Shown here: positions 54,896 to 63,656 of the stretch, piece after piece
Position numbering within the stretch: position 1 is the first letter of the stretch
How the letters are laid out: each line of letters starts with the position of its first letter
Source: Antarctobacter albus
Lineage (GTDB): Bacteria > Pseudomonadota > Alphaproteobacteria > Rhodobacterales > Rhodobacteraceae
DNA length: 64,000 nucleotides
Direction of reading: 5' to 3'
Assembly (NCBI RefSeq): GCF_900101505.1
Contig: NZ_FMZI01000017.1
Coordinates: 37,442-101,441 of the forward strand
The notes under the pieces: model-generated
The model's database searches: none
What the model was told of the DNA's origin: nothing
The model's input: the letters and a program-made list of their open reading frames with translations, nothing else
Program-made: the position numbers and the translations under genes

Positions 54896-55852
54896 ATGAT
54901 CGACGGGCTCTACATTCTCCTCGGACTGGCGGCGATGGTCGTCGGAGGCGACCTCCTGGTGCGCGGCTCCGTTGCCGTGGCGCGCGGGCTGCGCGTGCCG
55001 CCGATGATCATCGGGCTGACCCTTGTCGGCTTCGGCACTTCCGCGCCCGAGCTTGTCACCAGCCTGCAGGCCGCGCTCTCGGGATCGCCGGGCATCGCCG
55101 TCGGCAACGTACTGGGCAGCAATATCGGCAACGTGCTCCTGATCCTCGGGATCGCGGCACTGGTAAGCTCCATCGCCGTCGACCGTCGGGCGCTGATGCG
55201 GGATGGCACGATGCTTTTGCTGGCGACGGGGCTGGCGCTCTGGGCCTTGACCAGCGGCGAGATCGGGCGTCTTGCAGGGGCCGGTTTCATCGTTGTCCTG
55301 GGTGCCTATCTGACCGCCACCCTTGTTGCCGAGCGCCGCCGCAGCACCGCTGCCCGGGCCGTCTACACGGGTGAGGCCGACCTGCTGCCGGCCCGCCCGC
55401 AACACCTGTGGCCCGCGCTCCTGATGGCGCTGGCCGGGCTGGCGCTGACCATCTTCGGCGCCCGCCTGCTGGTTAGCGGCGCGGTGGGCCTGGCCGCTGC
55501 GGCGGGCGTGTCCGAAACCCTGATCGGCCTGACGATCGTCGCCATCGGCACCTCGACGCCGGAACTCGTGACCTCGGTCATGGCGGTGCGCAAGGGCGAA
55601 GGCGAGGTCGCCTTCGGCAACATCATCGGCAGCAACATCTTCAACCTGCTCGGCATCCTCGGCGTGACGGCGCTGGTTGCGCCCGTCCAGGTCCCGGCAG
55701 AGGTGCTGGAACTGGATATCTGGGTGATGCTCGGAACAACCCTGTTGTTGCTTCTCTTTGCCGTCACCGGCGCGCGCGTCTCGCGCGGCGAGGCGGCGGT
55801 GCTGCTGGCGGGATACGCGGCCTACCTCGGCTGGCTCATCCTTCAGGCCTGA
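54896..55852 (+). CDS. K+-dependent-type calcium/sodium antiporter (CaCA family)
   Basis: 318 residues from MIDGLYILLGLAAMVVGGDL at 54896; the longer frame to 54824 has no support. Two inverted alpha-repeats are plain: GFGTSAPELVTS with GNVLGSNIGN in the first half, and AIGTSTPELVTS with GNIIGSNIFN in the second. Ten membrane segments. It exports Ca2+ across the inner membrane in exchange for Na+ (YrbG-like). It lies 61 bases before the SulP gene. Confidence 0.93.
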   Translation: MIDGLYILLGLAAMVVGGDLLVRGSVAVARGLRVPPMIIGLTLVGFGTSAPELVTSLQAALSGSPGIAVGNVLGSNIGNVLLILGIAALVSSIAVDRRALMRDGTMLLLATGLALWALTSGEIGRLAGAGFIVVLGAYLTATLVAERRRSTAARAVYTGEADLLPARPQHLWPALLMALAGLALTIFGARLLVSGAVGLAAAAGVSETLIGLTIVAIGTSTPELVTSVMAVRKGEGEVAFGNIIGSNIFNLLGILGVTALVAPVQVPAEVLELDIWVMLGTTLLLLLFAVTGARVSRGEAAVLLAGYAAYLGWLILQA

Positions 55853-55913
55853 TCGGCTCCTGCGACCACGCGTCCATTGCCGCCCCCACCCCGGCAGGCG
55901 TAGCTCTTTGCCC

Positions 55914-57176
55914 ATGAAACCCAAGCTGCTGACCACCCTGCCCGGCTATTCGCGGGCCGATCTGACGCGCGATGCGCTGGCGGGCGTGACCGTGGCGATG
56001 GTCGCCCTGCCGCTCAGCCTGGCCATTGCCATCGCCTCGGGCGCCGATCCCGCCAGCGGGTTGGTCACGGCCATCATAGGCGGCTTTCTCGTTTCGGCCC
56101 TCGGTGGCAGCCGGGTGCAGATCGGCGGGCCGACGGGGGCCTTCATCGTCGTGGTCTTCGCCACCATCGCCCAGCATGGCTATGACGGGCTGGTGCTGGC
56201 AACGCTCATGGCGGGGGTGATCCTGCTGGTGGCGGGCGCCCTGCGCGCCGGGCGGCTGATCGCCCTGGTGCCCGAGCCCGTCATCAACGGCTTTACCATC
56301 GGCATCGCCATCATCATCGCCACCAGCCAGTTGAAGGACCTCTTCGGCCTGACGATGGAGGAGGTTCCGGCCGAATTCCTGCCCAAGCTCGCCGCGCTCT
56401 GGGCCGCGCGCGAAACGATGAACACCGCCGCGCTGGCCTCGGGCCTGGCGACGATGGGGCTGATCGTTCTCCTGCGCCGCCTCTGGCCGCGCTTTCCCGG
56501 CCTGATCCTCGCCGTGGGCGCGGTCTCTGCCACGGTCGCGCTTTTGGCCCTGCCGGTCGACAGCATCGCCAGCCGCTTCGGCGCCCTGCCCCGGGGCCTG
56601 CCCATGCCCGCCTTGCCGGAAATCACCCTGGCGCGGGTCACGGAACTGCTGCCTTCTGCCTTTGTCATCGCCTTCCTGGCCGGGATCGAGTCGCTGCTCT
56701 CGGCGATGGTGGCCGACCGCATGATCGCGGGCCGCCACCGCCCCAGTGCCGAGATGCTGGCCCAGGGCGCCGCCAACATCGGGTCGTCGCTCTTTGCCGG
56801 GCTGCCGGTCACCGGCGCCATCGCCCGCACCGCCACCAACGTCCGCGCCGGTGGACGCACGCCCGTCGCCGGGCTGGTCCATGCGCTGACCATTCTCGTG
56901 GTGATGTTCCTCGCCGCCCCGCTGGCCGGCGGCATGGCCATGCCCGCGCTTGCCGGCCTGCTGATCCTGACCGCCTGGAACATGTCCGAGCCGCACAAAT
57001 GGCGCAGCTACCTGTCAGAGCGTCCCTCCGACGTCGCGCTCCTGCTGCTGACGCTGGTACTGACGGTGCTGACCGATCTGACCGTGGCGATCGCGGTCGG
57101 CGTCGGGATTGGTCTTGCCCTGCGGCTGGCGCGGCGCGATGTGCCCCCGGCAGAGTGGGACCCCAGGGACCGCTAG
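55914..57176 (+). CDS. SulP-family anion transporter lacking a STAS domain
   Basis: 420 residues from MKPKLLTTLPGYSRADLTRD at 55914; the longer frame from 55758 overlaps the antiporter and is rejected. The transmembrane core has the SulP signatures TVAMVALPLSLAIAIASGADPASGL, GGSRVQIGGPTGAF and ESLLSAMVADRMIAGRHRP (each partly quoted). It stops shortly after the last helix (ALRLARRDVPPAEWDPRDR), so the usual C-terminal STAS domain is absent. It may carry sulfate, bicarbonate or another anion. Confidence 0.92.
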   Translation: MKPKLLTTLPGYSRADLTRDALAGVTVAMVALPLSLAIAIASGADPASGLVTAIIGGFLVSALGGSRVQIGGPTGAFIVVVFATIAQHGYDGLVLATLMAGVILLVAGALRAGRLIALVPEPVINGFTIGIAIIIATSQLKDLFGLTMEEVPAEFLPKLAALWAARETMNTAALASGLATMGLIVLLRRLWPRFPGLILAVGAVSATVALLALPVDSIASRFGALPRGLPMPALPEITLARVTELLPSAFVIAFLAGIESLLSAMVADRMIAGRHRPSAEMLAQGAANIGSSLFAGLPVTGAIARTATNVRAGGRTPVAGLVHALTILVVMFLAAPLAGGMAMPALAGLLILTAWNMSEPHKWRSYLSERPSDVALLLLTLVLTVLTDLTVAIAVGVGIGLALRLARRDVPPAEWDPRDR

Positions 57177-57254
57177 ACGCGTTGCCTCGGCGCCGCGTCG
57201 CGGGGCAGGCTGCTCGAGACGCGTGGATCATGAAAACGCGCGGCAAAGCGCCGG

Positions 57255-57268
57255 TTGATTCAAGTCAA
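57255..57268. promoter_or_regulatory. FNR/FixK-like box upstream of the glycine-rich gene
   Basis: TTGAT-TCAA-GTCAA matches the FNR-type consensus TTGAT-N4-ATCAA at nine of ten positions. Its centre is ~110 bases before the start codon of the next gene. It suggests oxygen- or NO-linked control. Confidence 0.4.
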
Positions 57269-57371
57269 TGTATTCCCCTGTCCGCTCTGTTTCACTCCCC
57301 TGCACACCGCTGGCGTCCCGCTGCAACAACGTGAGCCCGTTTGGCGGTCACTCGATACAGGAGTTTACCTT

Positions 57372-58583
57372 ATGAAAAGTCGAAACAGGTTTCTCGGATC
57401 GGTAAGTGGTTTGCTCATTGCGTTTTCCGCGGCCGCCGTTCTGACGACCGCATCCGTGTCCCCCGATGTCGCATACGCCCAGGGTAACGGCGGCGGAGGC
57501 GGCGGCGGAGGTGCTGGCGGCGGTGGCGGAGCTGGCGGCGGCGGTGCTGGCGGCGGCGGTGCCGGGCCCGGCGACCGTGGCCCGGACAGGGACCTGGGCG
57601 TTATCTTCCGCGACATCACCGGCGGCGGTGGCGGCAATGCACCCGTTGTCGTCACCGACGAGGCTGAACGCGGGACCGGTCGCCCGGCAACGGCGGGACC
57701 CTCCAGTGGCGGCGGCGGCGGTGGCACCGCAGGCGGCCCGCCGGCGAATACCGGTCCGGACAAGGGCGATCTCTTCGGCGACCTCTGGGTGATCCTGCGC
57801 GACGAGAACGGCGTTCCGATCCTGACGGACGACGGGTTTGTTCAGCCGCTCGACGCCGAGGGCAACCTGATCGCACTCGACGAAGAGGGGCATCCGCTCG
57901 ACGAGACCCTGACGGTCGAGGTCGAACTTGGGCGGCTGAATGTCGGTCGCGCCCCCGACAAGGTCCTGGATACCCGGGCCGCCGAAGTGATCGAAGTGCT
58001 GTCCAGCGCGACCGCGATCACCACGGATGCCGCGGGGCGCCTGGTGCTGACGCTCGATGGCGTTGAAAAGACCATCGACTCGCCGCTGGAAAACCTGGCG
58101 ATCTACGTTTCACTCCTGACCACGGGCAGCATTCCGGGTCTTACGCCCGATGACCTGGTCGGGACGGAGTTCGATTTCCTGGTCGACGGAACGTTCACCA
58201 CCGCGGACATCGAGGCCGCTGCCGCTTTCCTCGCAGCCGCGACGGACAAGACCGGTGCGTTCACCTCCGACGAGATCGCCTACATCGACGCCTTCCTCGG
58301 GATCAATACGACCACCTCCGGCGACGTGACCTATTCGGTGATCGACTACTCGGATTTCTCCTATGACCGGTCCGACACCTACGATGGTTTGACAGCCTCC
58401 GTTCTGGTCGAGCAGGACGACGGGTCCTTCGTGGTCGAAACCGTCGATATCTACGACACGGTGTTCGGGGGAACCGATGCCTCGGACTCCGGCTCGCTGG
58501 ATGCCTTCACTCTGGCCGCGGATGACGCGCGGGCAGTGATCGAATTCATCCACGAATACGCCGTGCCTGAATCGATGGAATGA
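57372..58583 (+). CDS. secreted glycine-rich protein of unknown function
   Basis: 403 residues from MKSRNRFLGSVSGLLIAFSA at 57372, with AGGAG 8 bases upstream. A signal peptide ends at AYA-Q. Residues ~37-125 are low-complexity glycine/alanine (runs of GGGG broken by A) around a short VIFRDITGGGGG motif. The rest is acidic: FGDLWVILRDENGVPILTDDGFVQPLDAEGNLIALDEEGHPLDE (in parts), then aspartate-rich beta-type repeats and DYSDFSYDRSDTYDG. This resembles surface or matrix proteins. No catalytic motif is seen. It has an FNR-like box upstream and its own terminator downstream. Confidence 0.68.
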   Translation: MKSRNRFLGSVSGLLIAFSAAAVLTTASVSPDVAYAQGNGGGGGGGGAGGGGGAGGGGAGGGGAGPGDRGPDRDLGVIFRDITGGGGGNAPVVVTDEAERGTGRPATAGPSSGGGGGGTAGGPPANTGPDKGDLFGDLWVILRDENGVPILTDDGFVQPLDAEGNLIALDEEGHPLDETLTVEVELGRLNVGRAPDKVLDTRAAEVIEVLSSATAITTDAAGRLVLTLDGVEKTIDSPLENLAIYVSLLTTGSIPGLTPDDLVGTEFDFLVDGTFTTADIEAAAAFLAAATDKTGAFTSDEIAYIDAFLGINTTTSGDVTYSVIDYSDFSYDRSDTYDGLTASVLVEQDDGSFVVETVDIYDTVFGGTDASDSGSLDAFTLAADDARAVIEFIHEYAVPESME

Positions 58584-58591
58584 AATCGACC

Positions 58592-58619
58592 GGCCGGGCT
58601 GTCACCCGACTGCCCGGCC
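58592..58619 (+). terminator. terminator of the glycine-rich gene
   Basis: Perfect 8-bp inverted repeat GGCCGGGC / GCCCGGCC with a 12-base loop, 8 bases after the stop and followed by ACTTTG. Confidence 0.55.
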
Positions 58620-58621
58620 AC

Positions 58622-58667
58622 TTTGTACAAAATGCTGGAAACAGCGTACGTTTTGTACAAAACGTAC
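58622..58667. promoter_or_regulatory. pair of phased TTTGTACAAA palindromes
   Basis: A 10-bp palindrome TTTGTACAAA (58622-58631) and a perfect 22-bp palindrome (58646-58667; half-site GTACGTTTTGT) share the core TTTGTACAAA. Their dyad centres are exactly 30 bp apart, close to three helical turns. They look like paired operator sites of a dimeric regulator, but lie between convergent genes. Confidence 0.6.
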
Positions 58668-58704
58668 AGACTGAACGGTTCACTTTCCGACCGTCAGACC
58701 CGGG

Positions 58705-59487
58705 TCAGATGTCGCGAAAGATGTTGTCGTCCTCGACGAAATCCAGCTGGCTTTCGCTCACCGTCCCGGCGTTGATGTCGCGGGTTTCCACCCGCCCGTC
58801 GCCATAGCCGATGATGACCTTGTCGCAGATGTCGATGAACAGCCCGTTCTCCACCACGCCGGGGATCTGGTTCAGGACCATCGCCAGTTGCCGGGCATTC
58901 CCGATCCGGCCCAGGTGCAGGTCCAGGATGTGGTTGCCCTCGTCGGTGAAGAAAGGCCGTTCGCCGTTCATCCGCAACGTCGTCTGGCGTCCCATGACAT
59001 CCATCGACACCAACGTTTCCTCGATCAGCGCCTGCGTCGTCTGCCAGCCAAAGGGGATCACCTCGACCGGAAGCGGGAAATTTCCCAGCCTTTCCACTTC
59101 TTTGGCGGCATCGGCGATGACGACCATCTGGTCGCTGGCCGTGGCCACGATCTTTTCCTGCAACAGCGCGCCGCCGCCGCCCTTGATCAGGTTCAGATCA
59201 CCATCGAACTCATCCGCACCGTCGATCGTCAGGTCCAGCCAGCGCGCCTCGTCCAGCGAAACCACCTCGATCCCCACGTCGCGCGCCAGGTCCGCCGTCC
59301 TGCTCGAGGTCGGCACCCCGCGAAAGCGCAGCCCCTCCTCGCGCACCAGTTCCCCAAGGCAGCGCACCAGCCAGGCCGCGGTCGATCCCGTGCCCAGCCC
59401 GACCCGCATGCCCGACTCCACCAGGGACGCCGCCTGTTTCGCCGCGGCGAACTTGGCCTTGTCGATCGGGGACAGCTCTCCGGTCAT
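58705..59487 (-). CDS. rpiA: ribose-5-phosphate isomerase A
   Basis: 260 residues. Interconverts ribose-5-phosphate and ribulose-5-phosphate in the pentose phosphate pathway. Family motifs are GLGTGSTA (30-37), the catalytic DGADE (89-93) and KGGGGAL (102-108), with a C-terminal GLFIDICDKVIIGYGDG block. About 25 residues longer than E. coli RpiA, mostly at the C-terminus (ETRDINAGTVSESQLDFVEDD). Cytosolic. Monocistronic. Confidence 0.96.
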   Translation of the reverse strand: MTGELSPIDKAKFAAAKQAASLVESGMRVGLGTGSTAAWLVRCLGELVREEGLRFRGVPTSSRTADLARDVGIEVVSLDEARWLDLTIDGADEFDGDLNLIKGGGGALLQEKIVATASDQMVVIADAAKEVERLGNFPLPVEVIPFGWQTTQALIEETLVSMDVMGRQTTLRMNGERPFFTDEGNHILDLHLGRIGNARQLAMVLNQIPGVVENGLFIDICDKVIIGYGDGRVETRDINAGTVSESQLDFVEDDNIFRDI

Positions 59488-59597
59488 GGATCTCTCCTTG
59501 GGTTCGCGGGCGTCACGGCGCCGTTATAGGCGCCGCCGCCCTTTCGGGCGAGGCAAAACTGCCAAGCCCTTTAACGGATTCCCCCCCGCAAGCGGGC

Positions 59598-60032
59598 TTA
59601 CAGCCGAACGCGCACCGGATCGAACCCCAGCAGGAAGTCATTGGCAGCGCCGGCTTTGCCCGGTAGCGGCTTGCAGCGCGCCTTGACCGTGCCCAGGTCG
59701 GTGTTGCGCGGCGCCCGGGTGAAGTAGCTCAGGTCTTTCAGAACCTTGGTGTTGCCGGCCTTGACCCAGCCCTTGCGAAAGACGGTCTTGGTCTTGCGAT
59801 GGGCAAAGCTGGTCGAGGCGCTGCTGGCTCCACAGACATAGGTCACACCCCGGATATCCAGAACCGCCCAGGCAAACTCGACCTTGCCGAGAGCGCTGTC
59901 CCAGTTCAGCTCATTGACCGAAAACGAGTTGTTGATCGGGACTTCGACCAGCCCTTGCTGCGCGGCAGCAGGCAGTGCGCCAGCCAGAACAAGGGCGGTT
60001 GTGACCAGGGCGGATTTGAACATGCGAACCAT
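59598..60032 (-). CDS. secreted hypothetical protein
   Basis: 144 residues from MVRMFKSALVTTALVLAGAL at 60032, with GGAGAG 6 bases upstream. A signal peptide is cleaved near AAAQQ. The mature basic protein has two cysteines (YVCGASS, KARCKPL), probably disulfide-linked, and the stretch LNWDSALGKVEFAWAVLDIRG. Periplasmic. No family is recognised. It follows the sigma/anti-sigma pair on the same strand after 109 bases and could be a member of that regulon. Confidence 0.72.
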   Translation of the reverse strand: MVRMFKSALVTTALVLAGALPAAAQQGLVEVPINNSFSVNELNWDSALGKVEFAWAVLDIRGVTYVCGASSASTSFAHRKTKTVFRKGWVKAGNTKVLKDLSYFTRAPRNTDLGTVKARCKPLPGKAGAANDFLLGFDPVRVRL

Positions 60033-60141
60033 CGCGACTCTCCAATACAAAAGGAATTTCCTGCAAAGCGTTAGGCCCCGCCCTGCGTGGACGCAACCCC
60101 GCCTGGCCAATTGGCGTGCCGGCTGGGCGCCCGGCGCGTTG

Positions 60142-60822
60142 CTATTGCCCGACCAGGACGCCTTCGGCCCGGGCATCGCCCGAGGGCCTGCCGTCCGGCG
60201 ATCCGCCTGGCTGCTCTTCAGAGACCACCAGACGCGCCCCATCCAGCCTCTCCGCCAACGCCGGGGGGACCGCGACGAGTGTCTCGGCGTCACGCAACAG
60301 CGCCAGCGACACCGGCGCGCCATCCTCGGGCAGCAACCAGAGCTCCAGCACGCGCCCCTCACCTGCATCGCCCTGCCGGAGGGTCACGGTCAGAACGCCT
60401 GTCGCGGGCGCAAACCGCGCGTCCAATGCCAGCCCCTCCGCCCCGGCAAGATCCGCACCCAGCGTGGGCGCCGGCGTCTCCAACAGGCCGGAGGTCAGCA
60501 CGACCCAGGCAATCGCGGCCCCGGCGACCGCCCCCACGAGATAGGGCAGTACCTGACGCCACACCGGGCGACGATCCTCGGCGCCAAAGACCTGCCCTTC
60601 GATCCGGCGCAAAACCTGCGGCGGTGGCGTTTCGGCGGGGATGATGTCGGTGAAACTGGCGAAGTACTCTGTCCAGGCCGCCACGTCCTGCTGCAGGTCC
60701 GTGTCGACGGCCAGTTGCGCCTCGAAGGCGGCGATTTCCGCCTTGGGCATCAGCCCAAGCGAATACTCGGCCGCGCCCGCCTCGGCACCGCCGGGCAGTC
60801 CGGTATCCAGCTGGGCGTTCAT
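60142..60822 (-). CDS. RskA-like membrane anti-sigma factor
   Basis: 226 residues from MNAQLDTGLPGGAEAGAAEY at 60822, in the ATGA overlap with the sigma stop; MPEP at 60834 is an alternative. The N-terminal anti-sigma domain shows AAEYSLGLMPKAEIAAFEAQLAVDTDLQQDVAAWTEYFA. One membrane segment follows (LPYLVGAVAGAAIAWVVLTSG, ~100-120), then a C-terminal periplasmic RskA domain (LLPEDGAPVSLALLRD). No zinc-binding HxxxCxxC, so it is not of the ChrR/ZAS type. It controls the upstream ECF sigma factor. Confidence 0.88.
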   Translation of the reverse strand: MNAQLDTGLPGGAEAGAAEYSLGLMPKAEIAAFEAQLAVDTDLQQDVAAWTEYFASFTDIIPAETPPPQVLRRIEGQVFGAEDRRPVWRQVLPYLVGAVAGAAIAWVVLTSGLLETPAPTLGADLAGAEGLALDARFAPATGVLTVTLRQGDAGEGRVLELWLLPEDGAPVSLALLRDAETLVAVPPALAERLDGARLVVSEEQPGGSPDGRPSGDARAEGVLVGQ

Positions 60823-61370
60823 CGGCTCAGGCACTCACGCACCTGGACAAGGTCGGTCCGCACCGCCGCGCGCAACGCAGTCTTCGAGGTTCCCGCACTC
60901 CTGGCCAGGTCATCGTAGGTGGCGCCGTAGAGATAGGCATGGCGCAACATGTCGGCCCGGGCGCGCGGCAGTTCCCGCAGGCAGACCTCCAGCGCGCGGG
61001 CCTCGTCCCGCATTCCGGCCAGGTCCTCTGTCTCCGGGCGCGTGGCATAAAGACGCTCCGTGATCTCCAGCGGCCCGGCCATCCGGCCCGCCGCCCGTTC
61101 CACGCCCAGCCGCGCGATGGCCGCATCGCGGGTGATCGTCACCAGCCAGGTTTCGGGCGCCGCCAGCGCGCCACGATACTGGCCCGCGTCCTTCCACACA
61201 CCGGTGAAAACCTCTTCGAGAATGTCCTGCGCCAGCATTTCATCACGCAGAATGCGCAGTGCGAGGCCGTAAAGCCGCGGGGCCATCGCGGCGTATAGCC
61301 TGCGAAAGGCGCCACGGTCGCCACCCGCCACCTGGCTCAGCAGGGCCTCGATTTCATCCTGCGCGGTCAT
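60819..61370 (-). CDS. ECF-type sigma factor
   Basis: 183 residues from MTAQDEIEALLSQVAGGDRG at 61370; the longer frame to 61463 overlaps cobS. Region 2 is FRRLYAAMAPRLYGLALRILRDEMLAQDILEEVFTGVWKDA, and region 4 is LRELPRARADMLRHAYLYGATYDDLARSAGTSKTALR (both in parts). It pairs with the membrane anti-sigma gene through a four-base stop/start overlap, the hallmark of autoregulated ECF/RskA systems. Start context is weak. Divergent from cobS. Confidence 0.9.
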   Translation of the reverse strand: MTAQDEIEALLSQVAGGDRGAFRRLYAAMAPRLYGLALRILRDEMLAQDILEEVFTGVWKDAGQYRGALAAPETWLVTITRDAAIARLGVERAAGRMAGPLEITERLYATRPETEDLAGMRDEARALEVCLRELPRARADMLRHAYLYGATYDDLARSAGTSKTALRAAVRTDLVQVRECLSR

Positions 61371-61462
61371 AGGGATCGTCTCACCACTTCCTCTTGCCAC
61401 TCCTGAAGATATGTTGCACCTAACGCGAAGCATTCGAGCTTTGACAGAGGGACGTGGGAACA

Positions 61463-62449
61463 ATGGCGGACGGCACGATCGATATCAACGCGAAACCGAC
61501 CGAGGAAATCTCTGTCCGTGAAGTCTTTGGCATCGATACGGACATGATCGTACACGGTTTTCCCGACCGGACAGACCGTGTGCCGGACCTCGATTCCACC
61601 TACAAGTTCGACCCCGACACGACGCTGGCGATCCTTGCGGGCTTTCGCAACAACCGCCGCGTGATGATCCAGGGCTATCACGGCACCGGCAAATCGACTC
61701 ACATCGAACAGGTCGCAGCGCGGCTGAACTGGCCCGCGGTGCGCGTGAACCTCGACAGCCATATCTCCCGGATCGACCTGATCGGCAAGGACGCGATCAA
61801 GCTGGTGGACGGCAAGCAGGTCACGCAGTTCCAGGAGGGCATCCTGCCCTGGGCCCTGCGCAACCCCACCGCCATCGTCTTTGACGAATACGACGCCGGC
61901 CGCGCCGACGTGATGTTCGTGATCCAGCGGGTTCTGGAAACCGACGGCAAGCTGACCCTTCTGGACCAGAACGAGGTCATCACCCCGCACAAGTATTTCC
62001 GCATCTTCGCGACGTCGAACACCGTGGGCCTGGGCGATACGACAGGCCTCTATCACGGCACGCAGCAGATCAACCAGGGCCAGATGGACCGCTGGTCGCT
62101 GGTCGCGACGCTGAACTATCTCTCGATCGACGCGGAAACCAACATCGTCCTCAGCAAGGCGCCCCACTACAACACCGAGAAGGGCCGCAAGACGATCCGC
62201 CAGATGGTGACCGTGGCCGACTTTACCCGTCGCGCCTTCATGAACGGCGAGTTGTCGACCGTCATGAGCCCGCGGACCGTGATCGCCTGGGCCACCAACG
62301 CCGAGATCTTCCGCAACGTCGGCTATGCCTTCCGCGTGTCCTTCCTGAACAAGTGCGACGAGTTGGAACGCCAGACCGTGGCTGAGTTCTACCAGCGCTG
62401 CTTTGACGAGGAACTGCCGGAAAGCGCCGCCAGCCTCAGCTTGGTATAA
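61463..62449 (+). CDS. cobS: cobaltochelatase subunit CobS
   Basis: 328 residues from [20 protein letters not shown] at 61463; a GTG three codons earlier is possible. AAA+ ATPase with Walker [10 protein letters not shown] (71-79) and Walker B VFDEYD (139-144). Full-length for CobS, the motor that with CobT and CobN inserts cobalt into hydrogenobyrinate diamide in aerobic B12 synthesis. In relatives cobT follows closely; here two lipoproteins and an insertion element occupy the downstream side within the window. Confidence 0.95.
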   Translation: MADGTIDINAKPTEEISVREVFGIDTDMIVHGFPDRTDRVPDLDSTYKFDPDTTLAILAGFRNNRRVMIQGYHGTGKSTHIEQVAARLNWPAVRVNLDSHISRIDLIGKDAIKLVDGKQVTQFQEGILPWALRNPTAIVFDEYDAGRADVMFVIQRVLETDGKLTLLDQNEVITPHKYFRIFATSNTVGLGDTTGLYHGTQQINQGQMDRWSLVATLNYLSIDAETNIVLSKAPHYNTEKGRKTIRQMVTVADFTRRAFMNGELSTVMSPRTVIAWATNAEIFRNVGYAFRVSFLNKCDELERQTVAEFYQRCFDEELPESAASLSLV

Positions 62450-62549
62450 TAGGCGAGATCCTGTTTGACGCTGTTAAGCGTCACGTTTAGACGAAGGGCG
62501 CTCCATTCAGATGGGGCGCCCTGTTTTGTCAGTATTGGAACCCTCTTAC

Positions 62550-62966
62550 ATGACCTTCCGAATTCGGATCTCCGCGGCCTGCGTCGCGGCCCTTGCGCTT
62601 GGCGCCTGCAATTCCGCAACCACATCGCCGGAACCGGTCGCAAAACCGCAAGTCAGCGCCAAGAAAACGGCACGGGAGAACCGCAAAGCCAATAACGAGA
62701 TCTGGGCGAGCCGGTCTCCCATCAAGATCAACGGCGTGACCTACTCCGTCGCGGTCGCACCGGAAAAGGCCTATGCTCTGGTCGGATGGGACTCTTCGGC
62801 AAAGACCATCAACCTTGTGGACCTCGAAGCGGCGGCAAGCAGGATCTCGGGATGCAAAGCCAAGGACGAGTCGATCCTGTCGTTCTTGTCCGGCCCTCAA
62901 AACACCCCGATCAAGACAGAAATCCTGAATAAGAACAAATTCCTTCGGGTGTCCCTGTCATGCTGA
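62550..62966 (+). CDS. small lipoprotein, first of a pair
   Basis: 138 residues from MTFRIRISAACVAALALGAC at 62550. Lipobox LGAC (Cys20). A lysine/asparagine-rich linker (KKTARENRKANNEIW) precedes a compact domain (ITYSVAVAPEKAYALVGWDSS in part), ending in a terminal cysteine. Less GC-rich than cobS. It overlaps the start of the next lipoprotein gene by 7 bases, so the two are co-translated. No family recognised. Confidence 0.65.
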   Translation: MTFRIRISAACVAALALGACNSATTSPEPVAKPQVSAKKTARENRKANNEIWASRSPIKINGVTYSVAVAPEKAYALVGWDSSAKTINLVDLEAAASRISGCKAKDESILSFLSGPQNTPIKTEILNKNKFLRVSLSC

Positions 62967-63448
62967 GATTTCTGTGCATCATCCTTCTGGCATGCCTCGC
63001 CGCCGGATGTGTTCCCAAGGGTGACCTGCTGTCGGAATCGATTGCGGACGTGCGCGACCGACCGCTGACCTATCCCGATTACCCGCGTGGCAATGTCACC
63101 TATCTCAGCTTTTCCGCCGCGCATGGATTTCAGGTCAATTATATCCGCGGCGACGGGAAAGCGTGGCTTTGGTATCCAGGCAATACGGTTGTCGTACCGG
63201 AAATGTGGAAAATCGAAGGTGGTGGGACGTCCCTTTGCTGGAGCCATCCATCCAACAGCTATAATCCGGTTACAAGGGAAACGGGCGGAGGTTTCACCTG
63301 TTCGCCCCGTCTTTTTACGGCGCGCACGGTTGTCGCCCATTTGCCCGGCGACCCCTTCAAGCTTTCCAGCGGCAAGATCCCCTATCGGCTCGGGAAATGC
63401 GATGCACCGAAGGCTTTTTCCTTCGACCGGACACGCTTTCACTGTTGA
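62960..63448 (+). CDS. small lipoprotein, second of a pair
   Basis: 162 residues. Lipobox LAAGC (MLRFLCIILLACLAAGC, Cys17). The mature protein has aromatic-rich strands (FQVNYIRGDGKAWLWYPGN) and four further cysteines (TSLCWSH, FTCSPRL, GKCDAPK, RFHC), so disulfides are likely. Composition is lower in GC than the chromosomal core. Unknown function. Lies 230 bases from the insertion element. Confidence 0.65.
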   Translation: MLRFLCIILLACLAAGCVPKGDLLSESIADVRDRPLTYPDYPRGNVTYLSFSAAHGFQVNYIRGDGKAWLWYPGNTVVVPEMWKIEGGGTSLCWSHPSNSYNPVTRETGGGFTCSPRLFTARTVVAHLPGDPFKLSSGKIPYRLGKCDAPKAFSFDRTRFHC

Positions 63449-63656
63449 GGGGGCGGAACGGCAAGCACCCAGACCTGATTACGGACGCGCATCCAATGCA
63501 TAGGCCCTCGCGTTCTGCGTTCCTTTCGGCGAGTTCAAGGTTCAATGGGGTGTCCAGGCGGCTAAACCGGTGACATGGCGCGCTTGGGTTGGCTGCTCTC
63601 CCGTGGCGGGCGCGCTTGACGTGCATGTGGCCGACCTGCTGACTGGACGCAAGACC

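Noticed and set aside
54728..55936. N-terminal extension of gor by ~400 codons
   Set aside because: The extension is antisense to the Ca2+/Na+ antiporter and lacks motifs. MSDFDYDLFVIGGGSGG at 54727 with AGGAG upstream is the natural start.
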